Assembly (NCBI GenBank): GCA_963730325.1
Contig: CAVSRC010000017.1
Location: 1 to 64,000, forward strand
DNA length: 64,000 bases
Reading direction: 5' to 3'
From: CAVSRC01 sp963730325
GTDB taxonomy: Bacteria; Pseudomonadota; Alphaproteobacteria; Rhizobiales; Kaistiaceae
Position 1 is the stretch's first letter. Every line of letters starts with the position of its first letter. Shown piece after piece: positions 43,089 to 51,625 of the stretch. A program made the position numbers and the translations under genes. The notes below the pieces were generated by a model. It was given only the letters and a program-made list of their open reading frames with translations, was not told where the DNA came from and did not search any database.

Positions 43089-44858
43089 ATGAGCGGCACG
43101 ACGCCGGTCGCCGAAATCGCCTTTGCGCTCAGGGCCTATGGCGGGCTCGAGCGCCTCGTCGCCAGCGGCGCCTTCCCGGATCTCGACGGCGAGACCGCGG
43201 ACGCCATCCTCGAGGAGGCGGACCGTTTCGCTGAAGATCAACTGCTGCCGCTCAACCGGCCCGGCGACCTGACGGGCGTCAGCTTCGCCAACGGCGCCGT
43301 CACCATGCCGCCCGGCTGGAAGGACGCCTACCGGCGCTGGATCGAGGCCGGCTGGAACGGGCTCGGCAGCCCGACCGAATGGGGCGGACAGGGCCTGCCG
43401 ATGGTGCTGCACATGGCGCTCCAGGAAATCTGGAATTCGGCCAACGCCGCCTTCGCCGTCGGCCCGATGCTGAACGGCGGCGCCGTCCAGGCCCTCATCG
43501 ATTTTGCCACAGACGATCTCCAGCAGCGCTATCTGCCCAAGCTCGTCGCCGGCGAGTGGATGGTGACGATGGACCTGACGGAGCCCCAGGCGGGCTCCGA
43601 CCTCGGCGCCATCAAGACGCGGGCGGAGCGCGCGGCGGACGGCAGCTACCGTCTCTTCGGCCAGAAGATCTTCATCACCTACGGCGATCACGATCTCACC
43701 GACAACATCGTCCACCTCGTGCTCGCCCGCCTTGCCGACGCCAAGACGGCAAGCGGCGGCATCTCGATGTTCCTGGTGCCCAAGTGGCTCGACGACGGCA
43801 GCCGCAACGATTTCGCGCCGGCCGGCATCGAGCACAAGCTCGGCCTGCATGCTTCGCCGACCTGCACCCTCAACTTCGGCGAAGGTGGCGCCGGGGCGAC
43901 CGGCTGGCTGATCGGCAGGGAGGGGCGTGGCCTCACCTGCATGTTCACCATGATGAACCACGCCCGCCTCAGCGTCGGCATTCAGGGCGTCGGCGTGGCG
44001 TCACGGGCGCTGAGGCTGGCCACCGCCTATGCCGCCAGCCGGCGACAGGGCCGGGCGCCGGGGGCGCCGCACGGCGAGGTGAGCCTGATCGGCGACCACC
44101 CCGACATCCAGCGCGAACTCATGCAGATGGCCGCGCTCACCGCCTCGTCACGAGCGATTGCCTATGCCTGCGCGGAGGCGCTCGACATGAGCAGCGTGGC
44201 ACCGGAGGACGAACGTGCCCGATGGGCGGATCGGGCGAGCCTGCTGACGCCGGTGGCCAAGGCCTTCGCCACCGATGCGGCTGTCACCGTTGCCTCGGCC
44301 GGCATCCAGGTGCATGGCGGCGCCGGCTTCATCGAGGAAACCGGTGCGGCGCAGCTCCTGCGCGACGCCCGCGTCTTTTCGATCTATGAGGGCACCAACG
44401 GCATCCAGGCGATCGATCTTGCCAGCCGCAAGTTGAAGCTCGGCGGCGGTGCACGGGTGGCGGCGGTCATCGAGGAGATTGCCGAGGCCGCGGCGGCGGT
44501 CGGCGCGGCCAACCAGCCGGAATTCGGGCAGCTTGCCGCCCGGCTTGACGAGGCCGGCAAGCATTTCGCCGCCGCCACGGCGTTCCTCGCCAAGGCCGTG
44601 GCGCATGGCGACCAGTGGCCGGTGCTGGCGGGCGCTTCACCCTACATGCGGCTATTCGGCCTTGCATTTGGCGGTGCGCTTCTGGCAAAGGGCGCCCTCA
44701 GGGTGGACAACGACAATCGCGACCGGGCGATTGCGCTGGCGCGATTCCACGGGGAATCGCTGCTGGGTGAGGCGGCGTCGCTGGCCGCGGCGGTGATCGA
44801 GGGGGCGGACGGCCTGCAACAGGCAGCGCACCACTTCGGTCTCGCCCGGCCGTCGTGA
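43089..44858 (+). CDS. Acyl-CoA dehydrogenase, DmdC-like long form
   Basis: 589 residues, FAD flavoenzyme. WNGLGSPTEWGGQGLPMVLHMALQEIW, MDLTEPQAGSDLGAIKTRA (FAD/substrate loop), FGQKIFITYGDHDLTDNIVHLVLAR and GAAQLLRDARVFSIYEGTNGIQ with the catalytic Glu are seen. A C-terminal extension of about 120 residues beyond the catalytic domain is the feature of the 3-methylmercaptopropionyl-CoA dehydrogenase (DmdC)-like group, though many members act on other acyl-CoAs. The enoyl-CoA hydratase gene follows 36 bp later, so the pair likely works in one beta-oxidation-type route. Confidence 0.92.
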   Translation: MSGTTPVAEIAFALRAYGGLERLVASGAFPDLDGETADAILEEADRFAEDQLLPLNRPGDLTGVSFANGAVTMPPGWKDAYRRWIEAGWNGLGSPTEWGGQGLPMVLHMALQEIWNSANAAFAVGPMLNGGAVQALIDFATDDLQQRYLPKLVAGEWMVTMDLTEPQAGSDLGAIKTRAERAADGSYRLFGQKIFITYGDHDLTDNIVHLVLARLADAKTASGGISMFLVPKWLDDGSRNDFAPAGIEHKLGLHASPTCTLNFGEGGAGATGWLIGREGRGLTCMFTMMNHARLSVGIQGVGVASRALRLATAYAASRRQGRAPGAPHGEVSLIGDHPDIQRELMQMAALTASSRAIAYACAEALDMSSVAPEDERARWADRASLLTPVAKAFATDAAVTVASAGIQVHGGAGFIEETGAAQLLRDARVFSIYEGTNGIQAIDLASRKLKLGGGARVAAVIEEIAEAAAAVGAANQPEFGQLAARLDEAGKHFAAATAFLAKAVAHGDQWPVLAGASPYMRLFGLAFGGALLAKGALRVDNDNRDRAIALARFHGESLLGEAASLAAAVIEGADGLQQAAHHFGLARPS

Positions 44859-44894
44859 GCGCCTTCGTGCGCAGGAGGGGTCAGGAGTGAGCCG

Positions 44895-45644
44895 ATGAGC
44901 GATCCAGTCATCAGCGAGGTCGCCGAGGGGGTGCAGACCATTCGCATCGAGCGCATGGACGCGGAAAACCGGCTGTCCGCGGAAATGTGCGAGCGGGTGG
45001 CCGATTCGCTCGCCTTCGGCGAAAGTTCCTCGCGCGTGCGCGTCGTGCTGCTCGCCGGCATGCCGGGCATGTTCACCGCCGGCCACGACGCCAACGATCT
45101 GCAGGGCTTCCTCACCGCCGGCGGCATGGGCGAAAGCGTCATTCGCCTGCTCAAGACGCTGGCCTCCTTCGACAAGCCGGTGATTGCCGCCGTCGACGGC
45201 CCGTCCTTCAGCCTCGGCACGATCCTCCTGCTTCTGTGCGACTACGTCGTGGCCAGCGAATGGTCGATCTTCTCGGCAGCGCAGGCGGATATGGGCATGC
45301 CGCCGGAAGGCGCCACCAGCATCCTGGCGCCGGCGCTGATGGGCTATCACCGGGCTTTCGGCCTGCTGGTGATGGGCGACCAGTTCGATGCCCAGCAGGC
45401 GATGGCTGCCGGCCTGGTCAACCGGATCGTGCCCGCCGATGCGGTCGAGCGGGAGGGCCGCCAGGCGGCACGGAGCCTCGCCGTCAAGCCGCCGGAGGCG
45501 GTGCGCATGCATCGCCGGCTGATGCGCGGCGATCGGCTCAACATCCTCCAGCGCATCGATCTCGAAGCGACCAGTTTTGCCGATCTCTTGCGCTCGCCTG
45601 CGGCGCGTGATGCCCTTCAGGCCTATATTGACGCCAGCCGCTGA
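44895..45644 (+). CDS. Enoyl-CoA hydratase/isomerase family protein
   Basis: 249 residues, crotonase fold. VRVVLLAGMPGMFTAGHDANDLQGF holds the first oxyanion-hole backbone, KPVIAAVDGPSFSLGTILLLLCDYVVAS the second, and MGMPPEGATSILAPALMG the glutamate region. Only one of the two hydratase glutamates is evident, and the P-P-E-G-A-T-S text resembles the isomerase/PaaG subgroup, so double-bond isomerisation is possible. Downstream of the acyl-CoA dehydrogenase gene, it continues the same operon. Confidence 0.88.
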   Translation: MSDPVISEVAEGVQTIRIERMDAENRLSAEMCERVADSLAFGESSSRVRVVLLAGMPGMFTAGHDANDLQGFLTAGGMGESVIRLLKTLASFDKPVIAAVDGPSFSLGTILLLLCDYVVASEWSIFSAAQADMGMPPEGATSILAPALMGYHRAFGLLVMGDQFDAQQAMAAGLVNRIVPADAVEREGRQAARSLAVKPPEAVRMHRRLMRGDRLNILQRIDLEATSFADLLRSPAARDALQAYIDASR

Positions 45645-45668
45645 TCCCTACGCCCCGGAGGGGCCTGC

Positions 45669-46599
45669 TTGTCCACTCTCCTCATTCAGGACCCGGTCTT
45701 CGCCAACCACCTCGCACCGGCCGGACACCCCGAGCGGCCGGATCGCATTCTTGCCATCGACAAGGCGCTGGCCGCGCCTGCCTTCGCCGATCTCATCCGT
45801 GTCGGCGCGCCGCGCGGCAGCCACGGCCGAGCTGCTCGCCACCGCGCACACGGCGGCCTATGTCGATGAAATCCGCGCCGAAGTTCCCGAGCAAGGCATC
45901 GTGGCGGTCGAGGCCGACACCTATCTCTGCCCGCAGAGCTACGACATTGCCGCGCGGGCGGCGGCCGCCGCCTGCCTGGCGACCGACGAGGTGATGAGCG
46001 GCCGCGTCGCCAATGCCTTCTGCGCCATCCGTCCGCCGGGCCACCATGCCGAGCCCGACCGGCCGATGGGCTTCTGCCTGTTCAACAACGCGGCCATCGC
46101 CGCGCGCCAGGCGCAGCGCAAGCACGGCGCCGAGCGCGTTGCCATCGTCGACTGGGACGTCCATCACGGCAACGGCACCCAGGCGATCGTGTGGGACGAT
46201 CCGTCGATCCTCTACTGCTCGACCCACCAGATGCCGCTCTATCCGGGCACGGGCGCCGCGTCGGAGACCGGCTGCGGCAATGTCGTCAACGCGCCGCTGG
46301 CGGCCCATTCCGGCGGCACCGAGTTCGAAATGGCCTTCGCCGACAAAATCGTGCCGGCGCTCGATGCCTTCGCACCCGACCTCATCATCATCTCCGCCGG
46401 CTTCGACGCCCACTGGCGCGACCCGCTGGCCGAGATCAATCTCAACGAGGAAGATTTCGTCCATGCAACGCTCACGCTGATGGAGGCGGCGACACGCCAT
46501 TGCGGCGGACGCATCGTCAGCTTGCTCGAGGGCGGTTATGATCTTGCCGGGCTTGCCGGATCGGTCGCCATGCATGTGGCGGCATTGATGAAAGCCTGA
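45669..46599 (+). CDS. Histone deacetylase-like (class II/AcuC-type) amidohydrolase (one frameshift)
   Basis: About 309 residues from TTG at 45669, with GGAGG eight bases upstream. The zinc-dependent deacetylase core is complete: HPERPDRILAIDKAL, RPPGHHAEPDRPMGFCLFNNAA (His pair), VAIVDWDVHHGNGTQ (zinc Asp and His) and LIIISAGFDAHWRDP (zinc Asp). One base near 45832 is missing or extra, so the first 55 residues lie in another frame. Bacterial members deacetylate acetyl-lysine or polyamines; the substrate is unknown. An HDAC-like gene next to xseB is a conserved Hyphomicrobiales arrangement. Confidence 0.9.
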
Positions 46600-46615
46600 G
46601 GAACGAGGAGACCGG

Positions 46616-46876
46616 ATGGCCGACCAGGACCCCGCGCCCGTCGAGGGCATGACATTCGAGGCGGCGCTCAAGGAGCTTGAGCAGATCGTCAGCCGGCTGG
46701 AGCGCGGCGAGGTGCCGCTGGCCGAATCGATCGTCATCTACGAACGCGGCGACGCCCTTCGCAAGCATTGCGACGCCCTGCTCCGCCAGGCCGAGGCGCG
46801 GGTGGAGAAGATCAGGGTCGGCGCCGATGGCAAGCCGGCCGGGGCCGAGCCGCTCGACGAGGACGGCCCGGCCTGA
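46616..46876 (+). CDS. xseB: Exodeoxyribonuclease VII small subunit
   Basis: 86 residues. The domain MTFEAALKELEQIVSRLERGEVPLAESIVIYERGDALRKHCDALLRQAEARVEKI covers nearly the whole protein and matches XseB (PF02609). It partners XseA, not in this window, to degrade single-stranded DNA. It starts 17 bp after the HDAC-like gene. Normally dxs follows directly in related genomes; here the cupin/MarR pair intervenes. Confidence 0.93.
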   Translation: MADQDPAPVEGMTFEAALKELEQIVSRLERGEVPLAESIVIYERGDALRKHCDALLRQAEARVEKIRVGADGKPAGAEPLDEDGPA

Positions 46877-46882
46877 CCATGC

Positions 46883-47257
46883 CTATTCGGCCCAGGGCGG
46901 CGTGAACGGCGCCTGCCCCTCGTGCATGGCCTGTCCGCCGACGGGAAACACGACGACGGCCTCGAAGGGTGTTTCGCCGGGATTGCCCAACGCGAAATCC
47001 GTATCGGCCGGGACGATGGCCGCATCGCCGGCGGCCAGTTCATGAGTGGCGCCGTTCAGATGAACGGTGGCCGCGCCGGACAGGGCCACGAAGATCTCTT
47101 CGCGCGTCAGCCGGTGGACCGTCGGTTCGGTGCCGGGGTCGAGGCGGACGCGCCACGCGCAGGTTTCGCGCGCGCCGCGCTTGGGCGAGGCAAGTCCGGT
47201 GAAGCGGACGCCGGGGATTTCGAACAGGGGAGCATCGGCGGCATGGATGATGGTCAT
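46883..47257 (-). CDS. Small cupin-domain protein
   Basis: 124 residues, a single cupin barrel. PTVHRLTREEIFVALSGAATVHLNG is cupin motif 1 (His and Glu ligands present, the usual second His replaced by a spacing variant) and NPGETPFEAVVVFPVGG is motif 2. Small cupins of this kind bind a metal and are often enzymes for small hydrophobic or aromatic compounds; the substrate is unknown. It is divergent from the MarR gene with only 56 bp between start codons, which suggests that the MarR protein controls it. Confidence 0.8.
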   Translation of the reverse strand: MTIIHAADAPLFEIPGVRFTGLASPKRGARETCAWRVRLDPGTEPTVHRLTREEIFVALSGAATVHLNGATHELAAGDAAIVPADTDFALGNPGETPFEAVVVFPVGGQAMHEGQAPFTPPWAE

Positions 47258-47331
47258 TTTTCGTGATCTCTGGTGGTTTGCTAGTTCGTCTGGTAACTTG
47301 ACTATATAGAGCGATGACCAAGGTAGTCAAG
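47258..47331. promoter_or_regulatory. Divergent cupin/MarR control region
   Basis: 56 bp separate the two start codons. The AT-rich TATATAG at 47303-47309 could serve as a -10 element for the MarR gene, which would give a nearly leaderless transcript. CTTGACTA (47297-47304) and TAGTCAAG (47324-47331) are perfect 8-bp inverted arms that straddle the MarR start codon and suit a MarR dimer. The assignment is inferred from layout. Confidence 0.4.
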
Positions 47332-47766
47332 CAGCTTGACGATATCCATTTTCCGGAATTGCTGGATCACGTCGGAATCCAGCTCTGGCGGGCGGCCGCC
47401 CTGTGGAAATCCGAATTCGACGCCGGGATGATCGCCGCCGGGCACGAGGTCTTCGCCCACGCCCGCTCCGGCCTCATCGCCCATATGGAACGGGGCGGCA
47501 CGCGGCAGGCCGATCTGGTCGCGCGCAGCGGCCTGACCAAGCAGGCGGTCCAGCAGTTCGTCGACGAACTGGTTGCGGACGGGATAGTCGAGCGCATCCG
47601 CGACCCCGAGGACGGGCGCGGGCGGATCGTCGTGTTCACAGCGCGCGGGCGCCGGGTGCTGGCCGATGCAAACGGGATCAAGCGGCGGGTCGAGGAGCGT
47701 TTTCGCAGAAAACTCGGGGCGGAGCGCTTCCGTCAGTTGGTCGGGGCGCTCAAGGATCTGGCGTGA
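47314..47766 (+). CDS. MarR-family transcriptional regulator
   Basis: 150 residues, winged helix-turn-helix. GTRQADLVARSGLTKQAVQQFVDELVADGIVERIRDPEDGRGRIVVFTARGR contains the recognition helix and the wing with the D-x-R-x-x/R pattern of MarR proteins. Likely a ligand-responsive repressor of the divergent cupin gene and of itself. It stands between xseB and dxs, which are usually neighbours, so the MarR-cupin pair is probably an insertion in the core order. Confidence 0.88.
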   Translation: MTKVVKQLDDIHFPELLDHVGIQLWRAAALWKSEFDAGMIAAGHEVFAHARSGLIAHMERGGTRQADLVARSGLTKQAVQQFVDELVADGIVERIRDPEDGRGRIVVFTARGRRVLADANGIKRRVEERFRRKLGAERFRQLVGALKDLA

Positions 47767-47829
47767 ACGTTGCGCCGGTCAGGCGAGCGTGCCATTAGTC
47801 GAAGAACTCCTTCTTGTCAGGCGGCCCTC

Positions 47830-49755
47830 TTGAATCCTTCGCCAGCCACCCCCCTCCTCGACCGCGTCAGGACGCCCGCGGACCTTCGCAAACTGCCTGA
47901 ATCCGACCTCAAGCAGCTGGCCGACGAGTTGCGCCAGGAGACGATTTCAGCGGTGTCGGTCACCGGCGGCCATCTCGGCGCGGGTCTCGGCGTGATCGAG
48001 CTGACGGTGGCGCTGCACTACGTCTTCGATACGCCGCGCGACAGGCTGATCTGGGACGTCGGCCATCAGGCCTATCCGCACAAGATTCTCACCGGCCGCC
48101 GCGACCGCATCCGCACGCTGCGCCAGCCGGACGGCCTCTCCGGCTTCACCAAGCGCGCCGAGAGCGAATACGACCCCTTCGGCGCCGCCCATTCCTCGAC
48201 CTCCATCTCCGCCGCGCTCGGCATGGCGGTCGCCCGCGATCTCAAAGGCGGGGCCGAGAACGTCATCGCGGTCATCGGCGACGGCGCCATGTCGGCCGGC
48301 ATGGCCTATGAGGCGATGAACAATGCCGGCCACCTCAAATCGCGCCTGATCGTCGTCCTCAACGACAACGACATGTCGATCGCGCCGCCGGTGGGCGCGA
48401 TGTCGGCGCATCTGGCCAAGCTGGTGTCGGGGCCGACCTATCGCGGCCTGCGGCGCCTCGCCAAGCGGCTTGCCGAATACCTGCCGCGCTATTTCCGCGA
48501 GCGGGCGCGGCTGGCGGAAGAATTCACCCGCAGCTTCTGGACCGGTGGCACGCTGTTCGAGGAGTTGGGCTTCTACTACATCGGCCCGATCGACGGGCAC
48601 AATCTCGACCATCTGCTGCCGGTCCTGCGCAACGTCGCGGCGATGCAGAACGGTCCGGTGCTGGTCCATGTGCGCACCAAGAAGGGCAAGGGCTATGCGC
48701 CCGCCGAAGTGGCGCCGGACAAATATCACGGGGTCGGCAAGTTCGACGTGATCACCGGGGCGCAGGCCGAGCGGCGCTCCAATGCGCCGGCCTATACCAA
48801 GGTCTTCGCCGAGAGCCTCATCAGGGAGGCCGAGAAGGACGACAGTATCGTCGCCGTCACCGCGGCGATGCCGGCCGGCACCGGGCTCGACCTCTTCGGC
48901 GCGCGCTTCCCGACACGCACCTTCGACGTCGGCATCGCCGAGCAGCACGCGGTGACCTTCGCCGCCGGGCTGGCGACCCAGGGCTTCAAGCCGTTTGCCG
49001 CGATCTACTCGACCTTCCTGCAGCGCGCCTACGACCAGGTGGTCCACGACGTCGCGATCCAGAATCTCCCCGTGCGCTTCGCCATCGATCGCGCCGGCTT
49101 CGTCGGCGCCGACGGCCAGACCCATGCCGGCGCCTTCGACACGACCTATCTCGCCTGCCTGCCCGGTTTCGTGGTGATGGCGGCGGCGGACGAGGCCGAA
49201 CTCGTCCACATGGTGGCGACGGCCGCGGCGATCGACGACCGCCCGTCATCCTTCCGCTATCCGCGCGGCGACGGCGTCGGTGTCGAATTGCCGGAAGTGG
49301 GCGTGCCGCTTGAAATCGGTCGCGGGCGTGTGCTGCGCGAGGGCGGCAAGGTGGCGCTGCTCTCCTTCGGCGCGCGCCTGGCCGAGTGCATGAAGGCCGC
49401 CGAGGATCTCGATTCCTACGGCCTGCCGGCGACGGTCGCCGATGCGCGCTTCGCCAAGCCGCTCGATACCCAACTCATCGACCGGCTGGTGCGCGAACAT
49501 GAGGTACTGGTCACCGTCGAGGAGGGCTCGGTCGGTGGGTTCGCTTCCCATGTGCTGGCCTATCTCGAGAAGAGCGGTGCGCTCGAGCGCGGCATCAAGG
49601 TGCGTTCGCTGACCATGCCGGACCGTTTCGTCGAACAGGACAAGCCCGAGGCCATGTATGCCGCCGCCGGCCTCGACGCCGATGGCATCGTGGCGGCGGT
49701 CTTTGCGGCCCTTGGCCGCCAGACACCGGCGGCGGCGCATCCGCGCCTTGCCTGA
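47830..49755 (+). CDS. dxs: 1-deoxy-D-xylulose-5-phosphate synthase
   Basis: 641 residues from a TTG at 47830 (another TTG at 47770 would add 20 residues). Thiamine-diphosphate enzyme that commits pyruvate and glyceraldehyde-3-phosphate to the MEP pathway ended by IspH at 21 kb. Motifs: TGGHLGAGLGVIELTVALHYVFD, WDVGHQAYPHKILTGRR, VIGDGAMSAGMAYEAMNNAG (ThDP/Mg2+), DVGIAEQHAVTFAAGLA and DRAGFVGADGQTHAGAFD. Complete and of normal length. Confidence 0.96.
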   Translation: MNPSPATPLLDRVRTPADLRKLPESDLKQLADELRQETISAVSVTGGHLGAGLGVIELTVALHYVFDTPRDRLIWDVGHQAYPHKILTGRRDRIRTLRQPDGLSGFTKRAESEYDPFGAAHSSTSISAALGMAVARDLKGGAENVIAVIGDGAMSAGMAYEAMNNAGHLKSRLIVVLNDNDMSIAPPVGAMSAHLAKLVSGPTYRGLRRLAKRLAEYLPRYFRERARLAEEFTRSFWTGGTLFEELGFYYIGPIDGHNLDHLLPVLRNVAAMQNGPVLVHVRTKKGKGYAPAEVAPDKYHGVGKFDVITGAQAERRSNAPAYTKVFAESLIREAEKDDSIVAVTAAMPAGTGLDLFGARFPTRTFDVGIAEQHAVTFAAGLATQGFKPFAAIYSTFLQRAYDQVVHDVAIQNLPVRFAIDRAGFVGADGQTHAGAFDTTYLACLPGFVVMAAADEAELVHMVATAAAIDDRPSSFRYPRGDGVGVELPEVGVPLEIGRGRVLREGGKVALLSFGARLAECMKAAEDLDSYGLPATVADARFAKPLDTQLIDRLVREHEVLVTVEEGSVGGFASHVLAYLEKSGALERGIKVRSLTMPDRFVEQDKPEAMYAAAGLDADGIVAAVFAALGRQTPAAAHPRLA

Positions 49756-49840
49756 ACGCAGCACAGGCCGGCCCGGCCTGCGACGAATTTACTAGATCGG
49801 AATAGTTCCAAATAGGCGCCGGAGCCCGTACAAGGTTCCG

Positions 49841-50230
49841 ATGTCCCGGCGCTCTCTGCTTGCATTGCTGCGCGGCCCCGACGGCCGGTCGATGGTGCGC
49901 GGCCTGGCGCTGATCGTGCTGGTCAATGTGCTGATCGCGGGCCTGCACGGCGGGGCGCTTGCCCGGTCGGCGGCCACCGGCGCGTCGGCGATCTGCACGC
50001 TGGCCGGCGCCAACAGCGACCCGGCTCACCCGGCCAACGACCCCGATCGCCGTGCCTGCTGCACGCTCGGCCTGGTCAGCGCCAACGTCGTGCCGCCGTC
50101 GCCGCCGGTGCTTGCTCATACGCCGCCGGCCGTCGCACTGCCGGCGTTCGTTCCGCTGGCGGCGAGCGACGCCACGCTCCACCCGCTCGACGGACCGGCC
50201 AATCCACGCGGACCGCCGCGCCTCGCCTGA
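49841..50230 (+). CDS. DUF2946-like secreted or membrane-anchored protein
   Basis: 129 residues. An N-terminal hydrophobic segment (about 18-37, MVRGLALIVLVNVLIAGLHGG) precedes a small domain with ASAICTLAG and DPDRRACCTLGLV, that is a lone Cys and a Cys-Cys pair as in DUF2946 proteins, followed by a proline-rich tail. DUF2946 genes often sit with copper genes, and here PCuAC and SCO genes follow. A role in copper handling is inferred only from context. Confidence 0.6.
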   Translation: MSRRSLLALLRGPDGRSMVRGLALIVLVNVLIAGLHGGALARSAATGASAICTLAGANSDPAHPANDPDRRACCTLGLVSANVVPPSPPVLAHTPPAVALPAFVPLAASDATLHPLDGPANPRGPPRLA

Positions 50231-50299
50231 TCCCGATCCCTTTCGCCGATCCGATCAACGGCAGCCGCCTTCCGGCCGCCATCCTGTCGAGGACGACCC

Positions 50300-50836
50300 A
50301 TGTCTCATCTCTTCAAGCGCGCCGCTGTCGGCGCCATCCTTGCCGCCTTCGCCTTCGCCGCTCCGGCATTCGCCAATGACGTCACCGTCGGCTCGCTGAC
50401 GCTGAGCAACCTGTGGGCGCGGGCAACGCCGCCCGGGGCGCCGACCGCCGCCGGCTATCTGACCATTACCAACAAGGGCAGCGACGCCGACACGCTTACC
50501 GCCGTTGCCACGCCGGCTGCCGCGACCAGTGAACTGCACATCATGGAGGTCAAGGACGGCGTCATGAGCATGCATCCGGTCGAAGGCGGTATCGAAATTC
50601 CGGCCGGCGAGACCGTCACCCTTGCTCCCGGCGGCTACCACCTCATGTTCATCACGTTGAAGCACGACCTGAAGCAGGGCGAAGATCTGCCGGTGACGCT
50701 CACCTTCGCAAAGGCGGGCACGGTGGAGACCACCCTGCCCGTCATGCCGGTCGGGTCGAAGGGGCCGGGCGCAGGCGCCGCGGAGATGAACGGCGGAGGG
50801 ATGAACATGGACAAGACCACGGGTGGGGGCAAATGA
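50300..50836 (+). CDS. Periplasmic copper chaperone PCu(A)C
   Basis: 178 residues. Signal peptide (MSHLFKRAAVGAILAAFAFA, cleavage after AFA) and a cupredoxin-like domain with the copper motif H-x(n)-M-x(n)-H-x-M: SELHIMEVKDGVMSMHP and PGGYHLMFITLK. Extra His/Met residues lie in the C-terminal tail (MNGGGMNMDK). PCuAC delivers Cu(I) to the CuA site of cytochrome oxidase subunit II (CtaC, 34 kb), together with SCO, encoded by the next gene with a 4-bp overlap. Confidence 0.92.
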   Translation: MSHLFKRAAVGAILAAFAFAAPAFANDVTVGSLTLSNLWARATPPGAPTAAGYLTITNKGSDADTLTAVATPAAATSELHIMEVKDGVMSMHPVEGGIEIPAGETVTLAPGGYHLMFITLKHDLKQGEDLPVTLTFAKAGTVETTLPVMPVGSKGPGAGAAEMNGGGMNMDKTTGGGK

Positions 50837-51435
50837 CCGGCATGCGCATCATCCGCATCGTCGTCTGGGTGGCGATCATCGCCCTTGTCGGCACCATCGG
50901 CTGGATCGTCGTGCTCAAGCAGCAGGGCGAGGTGCCCGGCATCACCGTCTCGCAGATCGGCGGGCCGTTCACGCTGACCGACCAGAACGGCAATACGGTC
51001 ACCGAGGCGGCGCTGCAGGGCCATCCCTCGGTGATGTACTTCGGCTACACCTATTGCCCGGACGTCTGCCCGACGACACTGGCCGACCTCACCCAGTGGA
51101 TGAGCGACCTCGGTGCGCAAGCCGACAAGCTGAAGGTCTATTTCGTCACCGTCGACCCGGAACGCGACACTGAGGAGGCGATGGCCTCCTACATGCAGGC
51201 CTTCGACCCGCGCTTCATCGCGTTGACCGGCACCCCGTCTCAAATCGACAAGATCGTCAAGGCGTACCACATCTATGCGCACAAGGTGCCGGGCAAGGAC
51301 GGCAGCTACACGATGGACCACACCGCGACCGTCTTCCTGCTCGATTCCAAGGCGCAGCTGGTCTCGACCATCGATTACCAGGAGAAGACGGACAAGGCGC
51401 TCGCCAAGCTGAAGCGCCTGGCCGGGGCATCGTGA
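50833..51435 (+). CDS. SCO1/SenC family copper-delivery thioredoxin
   Basis: 200 residues, ATG overlapping the PCuAC stop (ATGA). One N-terminal membrane helix (about 8-28), then a periplasmic thioredoxin fold with GYTYCPDVCPTTLADL (CxxxC at residues 75 and 79) and YTMDHTATVFLLD (copper His). VYFVTVDPERDT is typical. It reduces and metallates the CuA cysteines of CtaC. Followed by a strong hairpin and a 45-residue ORF. Confidence 0.93.
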   Translation: MTGMRIIRIVVWVAIIALVGTIGWIVVLKQQGEVPGITVSQIGGPFTLTDQNGNTVTEAALQGHPSVMYFGYTYCPDVCPTTLADLTQWMSDLGAQADKLKVYFVTVDPERDTEEAMASYMQAFDPRFIALTGTPSQIDKIVKAYHIYAHKVPGKDGSYTMDHTATVFLLDSKAQLVSTIDYQEKTDKALAKLKRLAGAS

Positions 51436-51440
51436 CAAAC

Positions 51441-51467
51441 GGGGCGCCGGCGCTATGCTGGCGCCCC
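51441..51467. other. Strong hairpin between SCO gene and the 45-residue ORF
   Basis: GGGGCGCC (51441-51448) pairs with GGCGCCCC (51460-51467), and GGC/GCT extends the stem to 11 pairs around the loop GCTAT. It has no T-run, so it is not a standard terminator. It ends one base before the next ATG, where it would mask ribosome access. It may attenuate or regulate the small downstream ORF and tlyA. Confidence 0.6.
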
Positions 51468-51605
51468 ATGAGCCTGACGTCGAAACTCGCATTATCGCTT
51501 GCCGGCCTCGCCGCGGTCCTCCTCGGCGGATTCCTGTGGCTGCGCTTCGGCAATCTCGTCTATTTCGACGTGATCGCGGCCTCCTTCGCCGGCTGTTTTC
51601 TGTAG
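51468..51605 (+). CDS. 45-residue single-helix membrane peptide
   Basis: MSLTSKLALSLAGLAAVLLG begins an amphipathic then hydrophobic stretch, followed by GFLWLRFGNLVYFDVIAASF and a short end AGCFL before TAG at 51603-51605. One membrane helix is predicted (about residues 7-27). It fits the gap between the SCO gene and tlyA, with 20 bp to the tlyA start. Codon use matches the high-GC neighbours. Function unknown; the conserved look of LRFGNLVYFDVIAA suggests a real protein. Confidence 0.6.
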   Translation: MSLTSKLALSLAGLAAVLLGGFLWLRFGNLVYFDVIAASFAGCFL

Positions 51606-51625
51606 AGGCGCAGGGCGCATCGTCC

